From positions 62,001 through 126,000 of the forward strand of contig CAJTDE010000010.1 of NCBI GenBank assembly GCA_910574835.1: DNA of 64,000 nucleotides, in the 5' to 3' direction. Every line of letters starts with the position of its first letter. Within the stretch, counting starts at the first letter, position 1. Below the pieces are notes generated by a model. That model had not been told where the DNA came from and searched no databases. It worked only from the letters and a program-made list of their open reading frames with translations. The stretch comes from Clostridia bacterium (lineage in GTDB: Bacteria > Bacillota > Clostridia > Lachnospirales > Lachnospiraceae). The translations under genes were made by a program, and so were the position numbers. Below are positions 25,815 to 33,269 of this stretch, in pieces.

Positions 25815-27473
25815 TTAAAGGGTTGAGTTGTTGATTGCCGTCAGCAGCGCGTCGATGGAGGCACGGATGATGTCGGGGTCTACGGCCGCACCCCAGTGGA
25901 GGTTTCCGTCCGGGGTTTGGATGCCTACGTAGGCGATGGCGCGGGAGCTGGAGCTTTGTTCTAAGGCGTGTTCCTGATAGGTAACCAGATTGTACTGAAG
26001 GCCGAAGCATTTTTTCAGTGCGTTGCTGACCGCATTGAGACGGCCGTTTCCTTCTGCGTAGGTAACTTCCTGCTTGCCCTCATATTCCGTATGCACCTCG
26101 GCGGTAATGCCATTCACTTGCTTGAAATGCACCTCCGTAATATTGTACGGATGTGTAAGGCTCTCAAACTTTCTCTTAAACAGCTCGAAGATCTCCTCCG
26201 GAAGCAGTTCTTTGTTCTTATGATCGGATTCTTCCTTGGCTGCATAGCCCATTGCCTCGCGCATCTTGGGAGGCAGATTCAGACCGAAATTCTGCTCCAA
26301 AATATAGCCAACGCCGCCCTTGCCGGACTGACTGTTGATGCGGATTACGTCCGCATCGTAATTTCTTGTGATGTCTCTCGGATCGATAGGCAGATAGGGT
26401 ACGGTCCACTTATCGCAGCTGTTATCCTCCCGATAATGCATACCCTTTGCAATGGCATCCTGGTGAGAGCCGGAAAATGCCGCAAATACCAGTGCGCCGG
26501 AGTAGGGGCTTCTCTCGTTGATTTTCATTCCTGTAAATGTTTCGTAGGCTTCGCAGACTTCCGGCATATTGCCGAAGTCAAGCTCCGGGTCTACGCCCTG
26601 GGAATACATATTCATGGCCAGAGTTACAATATCCACATTACCTGTGCGCTCTCCGTTTCCAAAGAGGGTGCCTTCCACGCGATCCGCCCCTGCTAAAAGG
26701 CCCATCTCTGTGTCAGCCACACCGCAGCCCCGATCGTTGTGCGGATGCAGGGAGAGCACCACACTGTCACGGTATTTCATGTTTTCGCTCATGTACTCGA
26801 TCTGGCTTGCATACACGTGAGGCATGGAGTGCTGTACGGTAACCGGAAGATTGATGATTGCTTTTTTATCCGGAGTGGGCTTCCATACATCCAAAACTGC
26901 GTTGCATACCTCCAGAGCGTATTCCGGCTCTGTCCCGGTGAAGCTTTCCGGACTGTACTCAAAGAGATAATTTCCTCCTGTCTCGTCTGTCAGCTTTTTC
27001 AAAAGCTCTGCCCCTTCTACGGCAATTTTCAGAATTTCTTCCTTGGACTTATGGAATACCTGCTCTCTTTGTGCCACGGAGGTAGAATTGTATACATGAA
27101 CGACGGCCTTTTTCGCGCCCTTTAGTGCCTCAAAGGTTTTGCGGATAATGTGTTCTCTTGCCTGAGTTAATACCTGGATGGTTACATCGTCAGGAATCAG
27201 GTCCTGCTCGATCAGTGTCCGCAGGAAGGTGTATTCTGTCTCGGACGCCGCCGGAAATCCAACCTCGATCTCTTTGAAGCCGACCTTGCACAGAAGCTTA
27301 AAAAAACCTACCTTTTGATCCAATGTCATTGGAACTACCAAAGCCTGGTTGCCGTCCCGAAGATCTACGCTGCACCACACAGGGGCTTTGTCTACATAGT
27401 CTTTTTCTGCCCATTTCATACATTTGTAAGGGGGTAAGAAATACTGTCTTTGATACTTGTTGTGGTTCATCAT
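25815..27473 (-). CDS. leuA: 2-isopropylmalate synthase (LeuA type 2)
   Basis: 552 residues. Condenses acetyl-CoA with 2-oxoisovalerate, the first committed leucine step. Marks: KAPVWCSVDLRDGNQAL (DRxGNQ-type catalytic start), FKEIEVGFPAASETEY, SLHPHNDRGCGVA (metal-binding HxH), and the C-terminal LeuA dimer/allosteric domain (HTEYEGKQEVTYAEGNGRLNAVSNALKKCF and VGIQTPDG) that mediates leucine feedback. The length and the N-terminal YQRQYFLPP fit the longer type-2 group also seen in actinobacteria. Controlled by the T-box leader upstream. leuCD lie 26 kb away. Confidence 0.96.
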   Translation of the reverse strand: MMNHNKYQRQYFLPPYKCMKWAEKDYVDKAPVWCSVDLRDGNQALVVPMTLDQKVGFFKLLCKVGFKEIEVGFPAASETEYTFLRTLIEQDLIPDDVTIQVLTQAREHIIRKTFEALKGAKKAVVHVYNSTSVAQREQVFHKSKEEILKIAVEGAELLKKLTDETGGNYLFEYSPESFTGTEPEYALEVCNAVLDVWKPTPDKKAIINLPVTVQHSMPHVYASQIEYMSENMKYRDSVVLSLHPHNDRGCGVADTEMGLLAGADRVEGTLFGNGERTGNVDIVTLAMNMYSQGVDPELDFGNMPEVCEAYETFTGMKINERSPYSGALVFAAFSGSHQDAIAKGMHYREDNSCDKWTVPYLPIDPRDITRNYDADVIRINSQSGKGGVGYILEQNFGLNLPPKMREAMGYAAKEESDHKNKELLPEEIFELFKRKFESLTHPYNITEVHFKQVNGITAEVHTEYEGKQEVTYAEGNGRLNAVSNALKKCFGLQYNLVTYQEHALEQSSSSRAIAYVGIQTPDGNLHWGAAVDPDIIRASIDALLTAINNSTL

Positions 27474-27540
27474 AATTTTTCTCTCTCCTTTTATTCGGTT
27501 GAAATGTGATATAAAAAAATTTTCCGGCTGATAGGTTTCA

Positions 27541-27876
27541 CTAAAAAAGCCTTCCGTCTCTTCTACAGCTTTTATGCTGTATCCAGAGACGAAAGGCTGT
27601 CAGTTCTGCCTTACGCGGTACCACTCCGATTTGTGAATGTTCACACGCTCATCAGATACGGATTCATACGGGTCTCCCCTGAACCTTATATCTTCCCCGT
27701 TATAACGGTCGGGTTCCGTCTGCATCTACTCTCTTCGGAGGCCGAAGATTTGGGGCAGCCGCTTAGAGGTCAGTTCCAAGTCTCTCTTCCACTGCTTCAC
27801 ACCAGCCAGCAGTTCTCTGAACGCCAAGGGAAATGTACTACTCCTCATCTTTGCATTTCTCTATATCATAGGGTTA
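27541..27876 (-). promoter_or_regulatory. T-box leader, leucine (CTC specifier), controlling leuA
   Basis: Read on the minus strand: an AGTA-type box (GATGAGGAGTAGTA, about 27836-27849), the GCTGGCTGGTG apical loop, a specifier region GGAACTGACCTCTAAGC with codon CTC at 27768-27766, and the T-box antiterminator sequence AGTGGTACCGCG (27613-27625). The competing terminator is a stem at 27549-27569/27576-27597 followed by six T on the minus strand. Uncharged tRNA-Leu(GAG) would bind and let transcription reach leuA. The family is well established; the codon assignment by eye is consistent with the gene's function. Confidence 0.93.
27549..27597 (-). terminator. T-box attenuator terminator
   Basis: A long stem beginning GCCTTTCGTCTCTGGATACAG on the minus strand, pairing with CTGTAGAAGAGACGGAAGGC, then TTTTTTAG. 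Its 5' arm overlaps the antiterminator region, as in standard T-box switches. Confidence 0.88.
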
Positions 27877-27905
27877 AGGATAGCAAAAAAGTGCTCTTCT
27901 GTCAA
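27877..27905 (-). promoter_or_regulatory. Promoter of the leuA T-box transcript
   Basis: TTGACA (27905-27900), 17-base spacer, TATCCT (27882-27877). The -35 box overlaps the TGA stop codon of the hydrolase gene upstream. Confidence 0.75.
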
Positions 27906-28711
27906 GCATAAAATTCATGACCGTGATACACAAAAAGCATGGTCAGACTATTGCGGAACCATTGAAGGCTGTCCGGATTTGCATAGGCCGGAGCTACAAA
28001 ATACAGCGCGCCCTGTGACGGGTCCTCCCCGCAAAGCGAACGCTCTACTGCCTCTATGGTTGACTCGGACACCCGTACCCGCTCAATCTTTCCGGTGGAT
28101 ACAGGGGAGAATTGAGCCTTTCCTCCTTTTCGCTGATAGACGACTTCTTCGATAGTATTGGGAAAGGAGCCGCTCTTGACCCGGTTGAGCACTACGTTTG
28201 CTACCATCATCTTTCCTGTTATATCCTCCCCGGAAGCCTCAGCCTCTACAATCTTTAAAAGGGCATTATAATCTGCTTCGGATATGGTATAGATCCATCC
28301 GCTGTTTTCGATTATCACCTCCGCCTCCGGAATAACTTCCGCTTCTTCTATGACGGCTGCTTGTGCTTCCGCTGCCTGTTCCTTTTGCGCCGCTTCCTCT
28401 GCCGCCCGTCGTTCTTCCTCCTCTGCTGCTTCTGCCGCCTCTCTTTCTTCTGCTTCTATTCGTTCCTGCTCTGCCTGTTCGGCAGCCTGCCGTTCAAGCT
28501 CTTTTATTTCCTGCTCCTCTCGGATTCTTGTAAGCTCTGTCTCAGCTTCTTTTAACCACTGCTCTCCTGCTGTTGTAAAGGCTATGCAGGAGACAGATTC
28601 GCCTTTGTAAGAGATTTTGTTCGTTGCTTCTACCTCTTTCGTATCGGCAGTTACCATTAATATGGCTCCTGCCAATCCTAACACAATTGCACAATCTCTT
28701 AACTTGTTCAT
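27902..28711 (-). CDS. SleB-like cell wall hydrolase with an N-terminal anchor and coiled coil
   Basis: 269 residues from ATG 28711; the frame extends to a TTG at 28759 without a site. A signal/anchor helix (CAIVLGLAGAILMVTA) is followed by a highly charged Glu/Ala-rich coiled coil (about 65-130), then the Hydrolase_2 domain: YNALLKIVEAEASGEDITGKMMVANVVLNRV, FPNTIEEVVYQ, AQFSPV and GALYFVAP. Relatives include the spore cortex-lytic SleB and CwlJ transglycosylase/amidase group. The coding start lies only a few bases from a strong promoter -10 box (see separate entry), so the mRNA may be leaderless. Role in peptidoglycan turnover or germination is inferred. Confidence 0.87.
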   Translation of the reverse strand: MNKLRDCAIVLGLAGAILMVTADTKEVEATNKISYKGESVSCIAFTTAGEQWLKEAETELTRIREEQEIKELERQAAEQAEQERIEAEEREAAEAAEEEERRAAEEAAQKEQAAEAQAAVIEEAEVIPEAEVIIENSGWIYTISEADYNALLKIVEAEASGEDITGKMMVANVVLNRVKSGSFPNTIEEVVYQRKGGKAQFSPVSTGKIERVRVSESTIEAVERSLCGEDPSQGALYFVAPAYANPDSLQWFRNSLTMLFVYHGHEFYA

Positions 28712-28718
28712 AATCAAT

Positions 28719-28747
28719 ATTATAAAAATCTTCTCCCTGTCCGTCAA
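28719..28747 (-). promoter_or_regulatory. Strong promoter directly abutting the SleB-like start codon
   Basis: On the minus strand TTGACG (28747-28742), a 17-base spacer and a perfect TATAAT (28724-28719). The ATG at 28711 begins seven bases after the -10 box, where transcription would start. Confidence 0.6.
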
Positions 28748-28852
28748 CCGGACATCCAAATGTTTGTTACTCTTTTTGTAAATTTATTCCATAATTAACC
28801 ATTTGTGCATTTATTCTTGTAATTAGAGACAAATTTTCTTATAAATGTGTGC

Positions 28853-28880
28853 AAAAAATTAGAACCTTTTTTGGTTCTAA
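28853..28880 (-). terminator. Hairpin terminator or attenuator upstream of the SleB-like gene
   Basis: On the minus strand TTAGAACC, loop of six A, GGTTCTAA, then TTTTTT. It lies 142 bases before the hydrolase start. A second minus-strand promoter (TTGACA near 29010, 16-base spacer, TAAAAT near 28986) lies upstream, so transcripts from it would meet this terminator. No known riboswitch fold was recognised between them. Confidence 0.5.
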
Positions 28881-28990
28881 TCTGCATACAATAATTGCAA
28901 ATATGTTACATTGACAGCAGTATTTATTAACATTTCCGAAATATTTTCCAAATTGTTACAATCTCTTGTTTGGGATGGTATGGATTTTAT

Positions 28991-29166
28991 AGTCCGGCTA
29001 AGAAATGTCAAGTGTTTATAAGAAATACTCTTGGCCGGACGGTAAAGTTGCAAAGGCACACGAGAGGAACTTTCATGAGTGCCCTTTTGAATGAAAGTTT
29101 CTCTCATCACAAGTGTAACCGAAGCGGCTTTACCCTTTAGTGCTATCGCGCAGCAATTTAAAATAG
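28991..29166 (+). ncRNA. Highly structured leader of the DUF6512-type gene (contains leader block copy B)
   Basis: Read on the plus strand: an 11-bp stem GTCCGGCTAAG/CTTGGCCGGAC (28992-29040) with an inner 7-bp stem, then GGTAAAGTTGC (29041-29051) pairing with GCGGCTTTACC (29124-29134), enclosing a 15-bp stem GAGAGGAACTTTCAT/ATGAAAGTTTCTCTC (about 29062-29105). The structure ends in the conserved 43-base block 29121-29163 shared with two other genes' leaders. It stops just before AGGAG of the gene at 29178. It does not match any riboswitch class I can recall. It could be a regulatory leader or the palindromic part of a small repeat. Confidence 0.5.
29121..29163 (+). repeat. Leader block, copy B (before the DUF6512-type gene)
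   Basis: GAAGCGGCTTTACCCTTTAG then TGCTATCGCGCAGCAATTT, directly followed by the ribosome-binding site of the gene at 29178. The same block precedes leuC (55143-55184, minus) and the CPBP pseudogene (36390-36425, minus), always in the sense of the gene and next to its Shine-Dalgarno site. Confidence 0.75.
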
Positions 29167-29177
29167 GAGAAAAATCT

Positions 29178-29684
29178 ATGAAAATTCGAGAGGGTACAAA
29201 CTTAATTGCCGGGATTGTCTTTTCTCTGGCTGCCGGGATATTATTGCATTTTGTCTATGAATGGTCCGATGCAAATCCCTTTGTGGCGCTTTTTGCTCCG
29301 GTAAATGAATCTGTGTGGGAGCATTTGAAAATGCTGTTTTTTCCGGTTTTTCTTTATACGTTGTTTGAGGTAATCGTGCTGTTTAAGACTTCGGGGCGGT
29401 TCCTTACTTCGCGGATTGCAGGGGTGCTTCTGGGGATGTTCTTTATTGTAGCCGCTTTTTTTACTTATACCGGAGTCAGCGGGAAGGATTATTTGGTGGT
29501 GGATATTTTGATTTTTGTGTTTGGTGTTTTGATCACTTTTTTGGCTTCCCGGTATTTTGAGGTACAGTGCCCGGGGATGCATCTGCCGCTTTTGGCGAAT
29601 TATGCGCTTTTGCTGCTGCTTGTGATTTGCTTTTTTTCTTTTACTTTTAGTCCGCCGGGGTTGCCTATGTTTTATACAGTTTAA
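29178..29684 (+). CDS. DUF6512-type integral membrane protein
   Basis: 168 residues from ATG 29178 (AGGAG seven bases upstream); the frame stays open to 29091 through the leader block but with no better site. Five hydrophobic segments. The segment GILLHFVYEWSDANPFVALFAPVNESVWEHLKMLFFPVFLYTLFE is the hallmark I recall for DUF6512 (His, Glu and Trp conserved inside the membrane). Function unknown. It has a structured leader and a terminating hairpin element (copy 3), so it is a single-gene transcript. Confidence 0.82.
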   Translation: MKIREGTNLIAGIVFSLAAGILLHFVYEWSDANPFVALFAPVNESVWEHLKMLFFPVFLYTLFEVIVLFKTSGRFLTSRIAGVLLGMFFIVAAFFTYTGVSGKDYLVVDILIFVFGVLITFLASRYFEVQCPGMHLPLLANYALLLLLVICFFSFTFSPPGLPMFYTV

Positions 29685-29691
29685 GAGGGAC

Positions 29692-29890
29692 GCAAAATAA
29701 GCCGGCAGACTTTTCCATATCCCGTGTTCGGACGGTTCGCGTACACCGGTCTGCTCTTGTCGGACAAACGGTTTGATGTCTTTGTGGGCTTCGCCCCTTG
29801 AGACTTGGAACGTTTGTCCGCCAATATCAGACAGGCGTACGCGAACAGCCGGACACTGGGATACCGGAAAAGTCTGCCGGCTTATTTTGC
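29692..29890. repeat. Nested hairpin element, copy 3 (full length)
   Basis: Perfect 25-bp outer arms (29692-29716 and 29866-29890; the left arm begins GCAAAATAAGCCGGCAG). Inside: core left TGTTCGGACGGTTCGCGTAC, core right GTACGCGAACAGCCGGACAC, and a middle stem CGGACAAACG/CGTTTGTCCG (29761-29770, 29811-29820) around a smaller GC-rich hairpin. It starts eight bases after the DUF6512-type gene stop and separates it from the convergent exosortase gene. Confidence 0.88.
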
Positions 29891-29977
29891 TGTTGGTTGG
29901 CGGTGGAACTTGTGTTTGGACTGCTTGGAAAACGGAATTATTGCTTTTCCGTTTGGGAGTGGGTAGGCGGTTTGCTG

Positions 29978-30721
29978 TTATTGGTTTGCTTTTGGGCGGT
30001 GCTGGGATAGGTGCTTTATTGTTGTCGGCAGGATAGTGATTAGTAGGATGGAGCTGCAGATTACGAGGATGGGCAGCTCGTAATGGGTCAGGTTTTTGTA
30101 GTCTTTGTAGGCTAGGCGGCTTAGGAATGGCAGGGCTAGTACTGGGATTAGATACCAGAGGGACGGGAGGATGCGGCTTTTTATTGATGGCTCTTTTTTT
30201 GTTTTTTGGGTTATGCGGTCTCCCAGATGGTATAGCGCCAGGAGGGATAGGAAATATATCAGAGTTCCGATGGAGGTGTGGAGCTGGGCCGGGGTTAGGA
30301 GGGAGGCGCCTTTTTCTGTGGTTTGGAGGATTTGGGGCAGGGATATGGATAGGGTGATGCGGATTCCGTTTACGAATATGGTGGCTGCTAAGGCGGCTGG
30401 GAAGCATAGCAGGGTCCAGGTTAGCTTTCTTTTGGGGCCTTCTATTCGGTGGAGGAAGGACCAGCTTAGCATGAGGGAGGTTATCATCCAGAATTTAAGG
30501 CCGGCGCAGGCGGGGGCGATGATGAAGCGCAGGGAGTGGTTTATGTAACCTACTCCCTGTTCGTATGTGAAGGGGTGGCCGCTTAGGATGCTTGTCCAAT
30601 AGGCGGTGGGGCGCAGTATCCATTGGAGTGATTCGCTGTCGGCTTGCTTTGTGTATAGTTTTAGGGCTAAGATGATTGATAAGCTGAGCAGATAGATGCT
30701 TGGGTTTTTTTTGTCTTTCAT
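29978..30721 (-). CDS. xrtK: Exosortase K-like membrane transpeptidase
   Basis: 247 residues with about seven membrane helices. The exosortase/archaeosortase catalytic triad is visible in order: Cys72 in FIIAPACAGLKFW, Arg121 in FVNGIRITLSI, and His148 in AQLHTSIGTLIYF. Exosortases cleave C-terminal sorting signals of exported proteins and are mostly known from Gram-negatives and some other phyla. The adjacent upstream gene encodes a VIT/VWA protein with a C-terminal hydrophobic segment and basic tail, a fitting substrate. Only a weak ribosome-binding site precedes the ATG, so translation may depend on the upstream gene 58 bases away. Assignment to subtype K is from memory of the family's small size and VIT partner. 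Confidence 0.8.
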   Translation of the reverse strand: MKDKKNPSIYLLSLSIILALKLYTKQADSESLQWILRPTAYWTSILSGHPFTYEQGVGYINHSLRFIIAPACAGLKFWMITSLMLSWSFLHRIEGPKRKLTWTLLCFPAALAATIFVNGIRITLSISLPQILQTTEKGASLLTPAQLHTSIGTLIYFLSLLALYHLGDRITQKTKKEPSIKSRILPSLWYLIPVLALPFLSRLAYKDYKNLTHYELPILVICSSILLITILPTTIKHLSQHRPKANQ

Positions 30722-30779
30722 GTTTGGTTACCGTTTTTGTGAGTGGTGAAGGTTTTTAGGGGCTTGGTTTCTTTGGTGC

Positions 30780-32822
30780 TTATGGCTGATGCTTTGATTT
30801 GTGTAGGCAGGGTTTCTTTCTCTTTTTCTGAGTGCGGCTTAGCAGGACTGCCATGCTAAGAAGCAGAATGAGAAGGAGGCCGTTTGGCTCTGCGCCTATC
30901 ATGTAGCCGCCGCCTACGGACAGGCCCGATACGCCGAAGGGGAGGGGATTGGGCTGATCTACGTCTTTGCTGTTTCCTTCCGGGCTGCGTACTTCTTCTA
31001 TTACGGCTACGAAGGAGGTGTAGGGGGTGACCATGCTGTATTTCAGGCCGATGGAGGTGACTTCTTTTTTCACCTGGCTTCCGGTTTTGGAGCTGTAGTC
31101 GGTGAGCATTTCTACGCGCTTTCTGGCCCAGAGGTATTGGATAGCCTCGTTTTCCTGGGAAATGCTTTCGGCTGTGACGGGGATTTCTTCTATGTAGTCC
31201 TCGCTGCCGCGCTTTCCGGTGATGCGGATGGTTCCTGTTGGCTCGCCGCGCCATTTTCCGTAGAGTACGATGGGGCGGCTGGCGTAGAGGGTGGGTACGC
31301 CGGAAGGTTCGGTGTCGTAGGTTTCGAAGCCGTCAAATTCTACCTGGATGTTGGTTAAGAGAGGTGACTGTACGTAGGTGCGGAAGCGCTCCGCTGTTGC
31401 TTTGGCCTGCGCTTCTTCTGTGACTACGAAGTCTTCTCCCATTCCCGCAGCGGCGATTCCCTCGATGAGATAACGGTTTACGGAGCTTCCGATCCCGAAG
31501 GCAAAGTAGCTGGTGTCTCCCAGATTTTCGCGGATGTGATCGAAGATTTCTTTTTCGTCGGATATGTAGCCGTCCGTTATCATAACTACGGTTCTGGCCG
31601 TATTCTCATCCTTGGGAATGTGGTAGGCGGTCAAAAGCGCTGAGAGAAGCTCGGTTCCTCCTCCGCCCTTTTGCTCTTCTATCAGCTGCAGGGCGCTGTC
31701 GATGTTGGGTTTTACGGCTTCCAGGGAATTGGGGGCCAGGGTCCATACCGTATCGGAGAAGAGTATTACGTTGAAGCGGTCGGTTTCTTTTAAGCCGGAT
31801 ACCAGGTCGCTGATAAGTGTTTTGGCTGTGTCCAGGGCATAGCCGTCCATAGAGCCGGATACGTCCAGGGCAAAGATGTATTCTCTTGGGGGAATGTCGT
31901 CGGGGTTGTAGCGCTCGGGGGGCTGCAGGGTTAATTGGAAGAAATTGGTATTTTCTCCCTCGTAGAGTGTCAGACCCGAATGCATGGAATCTCCAGTTAG
32001 TTCATAGCTGAGAATAAAATCGCGGTCGCCGGCAAAGGTGCTTTTGTCGGCCAGGGTTACTTTGGCTGCGGTGTCCTGATCTTTTGAAATATTTATTTTG
32101 TGGGTGGTGCTTTTGAGGTTCTCTATGGGTACGCCGGTGGAGAGATTGACGGTGATATCGTAAGTGCTGTCTATGGGTGCGTTTTCTGTCAGATAGGGAC
32201 TGGCCACCCAGTCGTCCGCCTCTGCTTCTTCGTCTGTCATCCGGCCGGCATAGCGCGGTCCTGTGACGGTAGGAAATACGAATTGGTAGATGCCCTCCTC
32301 CGGCTCTATCAGCTCGGTGTAAGTAAGCTCGATGGCTATTTCGTCTCCCGGCATAATATTTGCCACATCCATTGTAAAGACATTGGCTCTCTGCTCTTCC
32401 ATCAGGGAGGCATTTTTGCCTTCGCTTTTGGCTTCCTCATATACTTGCTTGGCTTCTTCTTTTTCCTTAATCTGCGCCCGAACCATGTGATTGCCTACGG
32501 TCATGGTCATGCCGTGGACTGCGGCACGGGTGGAAGCGGGAAATACGTACTTGGCATTGATGGGATTCTCTCCCTCGTTGGCATAGCGCTGGGTTACGTG
32601 GATTTCGGCAATGGTTCCATTGACATTTGCCGTGACCTCGGTTCCCTTCAGGGGGAAGAGATCAGTGGAGGAGTCTTTGCCTTCTATGAGAAAGTAGGGG
32701 GCGAGGGTTACATCCCTCTCCTGCTCCGCGTCTTCTCTGCCTGCATAAACCGTCACCGGACAGGACGTCAGCAGCAGGAAGCCTGCTAAAATTCCACATA
32801 GCCATCTGTTTCTCCTTTTCAT
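30780..32822 (-). CDS. VIT and VWA domain surface protein, probable exosortase substrate
   Basis: 680 residues; AGAGGTG before ATG. Signal peptide ends near VYAG (28). VIT domain about 50-190 (VTQRYANEGENPINAKYVFPAS, AQIKEKEEAKQVYEEAKSEG). VWA domain about 314-490 with a MIDAS start DVSGSMDG at 320 and TDG at 416. The C-terminus has AEPNG (644-648), a 14-17-residue hydrophobic helix and the basic tail RTQKKRKK, the layout of an exosortase-type sorting signal rather than an LPXTG motif. VIT/VWA proteins (inter-alpha-trypsin inhibitor heavy-chain-like) bind ligands or mediate adhesion. Adjacent to the exosortase gene. Confidence 0.87.
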   Translation of the reverse strand: MKRRNRWLCGILAGFLLLTSCPVTVYAGREDAEQERDVTLAPYFLIEGKDSSTDLFPLKGTEVTANVNGTIAEIHVTQRYANEGENPINAKYVFPASTRAAVHGMTMTVGNHMVRAQIKEKEEAKQVYEEAKSEGKNASLMEEQRANVFTMDVANIMPGDEIAIELTYTELIEPEEGIYQFVFPTVTGPRYAGRMTDEEAEADDWVASPYLTENAPIDSTYDITVNLSTGVPIENLKSTTHKINISKDQDTAAKVTLADKSTFAGDRDFILSYELTGDSMHSGLTLYEGENTNFFQLTLQPPERYNPDDIPPREYIFALDVSGSMDGYALDTAKTLISDLVSGLKETDRFNVILFSDTVWTLAPNSLEAVKPNIDSALQLIEEQKGGGGTELLSALLTAYHIPKDENTARTVVMITDGYISDEKEIFDHIRENLGDTSYFAFGIGSSVNRYLIEGIAAAGMGEDFVVTEEAQAKATAERFRTYVQSPLLTNIQVEFDGFETYDTEPSGVPTLYASRPIVLYGKWRGEPTGTIRITGKRGSEDYIEEIPVTAESISQENEAIQYLWARKRVEMLTDYSSKTGSQVKKEVTSIGLKYSMVTPYTSFVAVIEEVRSPEGNSKDVDQPNPLPFGVSGLSVGGGYMIGAEPNGLLLILLLSMAVLLSRTQKKRKKPCLHKSKHQP

Positions 32823-33140
32823 ACGGATACACCTCTTCTGTTCTTTGATAGGTTTGCCTCAGGCGGCGCTCTGTCCGCTTTGGGGATTGTCTGTTGATAA
32901 GATTAAATTACAATATCAAAGCGTCAGAAGAGCGTCACGAAAACATCATAGTTGCATCATTTTTTTGTGAGCTTTGCGGCAAAATTATTGTGTTATTGAA
33001 TATCTGTTTTGCGGCTTTTTTCCGAGGACAGCGAGTCAAATGTATATGGCCAGGGCCGCCCTCCCGTCTAAAGGATGCAGGGAGGCTTCATAGCATAAGG
33101 GAGTATGCGGGGGACTATAAATAAGAAAATCATTTACGCA
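32823..33140. other. Intergenic region with the junction to the accessory module
   Basis: No gene with a ribosome-binding site. Promoter of the VIT gene should lie at the left. From about 33122 the sequence resembles the region just 3' of and including the end of the tnpV remnant at 46360: the bases ATCATTTACGCATA (last codons and stop of tnpV there) recur at 33130-33143. The left junction of the foreign module is therefore near 33115-33125. Confidence 0.5.
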
Positions 33141-33210
33141 TAATAAACTTGCGGCATAGGCAAAAAACCTGTTATTATTTTTATAATTTTAGTAATGGTC
33201 TTCTCAAAAA

Positions 33211-33256
33211 CGGTCAACGGATATATAATATATTTGTATTAACCGTTACGGTCAAC
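33211..33256 (+). promoter_or_regulatory. Promoter and probable TetR operator, module copy 1
   Basis: CGGTCAACGG (33211-33220) and CCGTTACGGTC (33243-33253) form an imperfect inverted repeat around TATAAT (within 33221-33230). The whole stretch is nearly identical to that at 46246-46290 upstream of the second regulator gene, including the spacing, which supports function. Confidence 0.65.
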
Positions 33257-33269
33257 AAGGAGACCGTAT

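Noticed and set aside
28880-29110. c-di-AMP (ydaO-type) riboswitch upstream of the SleB-like gene
   Set aside because: Cell wall hydrolases in Clostridia often have one, and a terminator is present, but the conserved motifs of that class could not be found on the minus strand.
29241-30407. Minus-strand frame of 388 codons running through hairpin element copy 3
   Set aside because: Pro/His/Lys/Arg-rich, antisense to the DUF6512-type gene and out of frame with the exosortase gene; the element's repeats, not coding constraint, keep it open.
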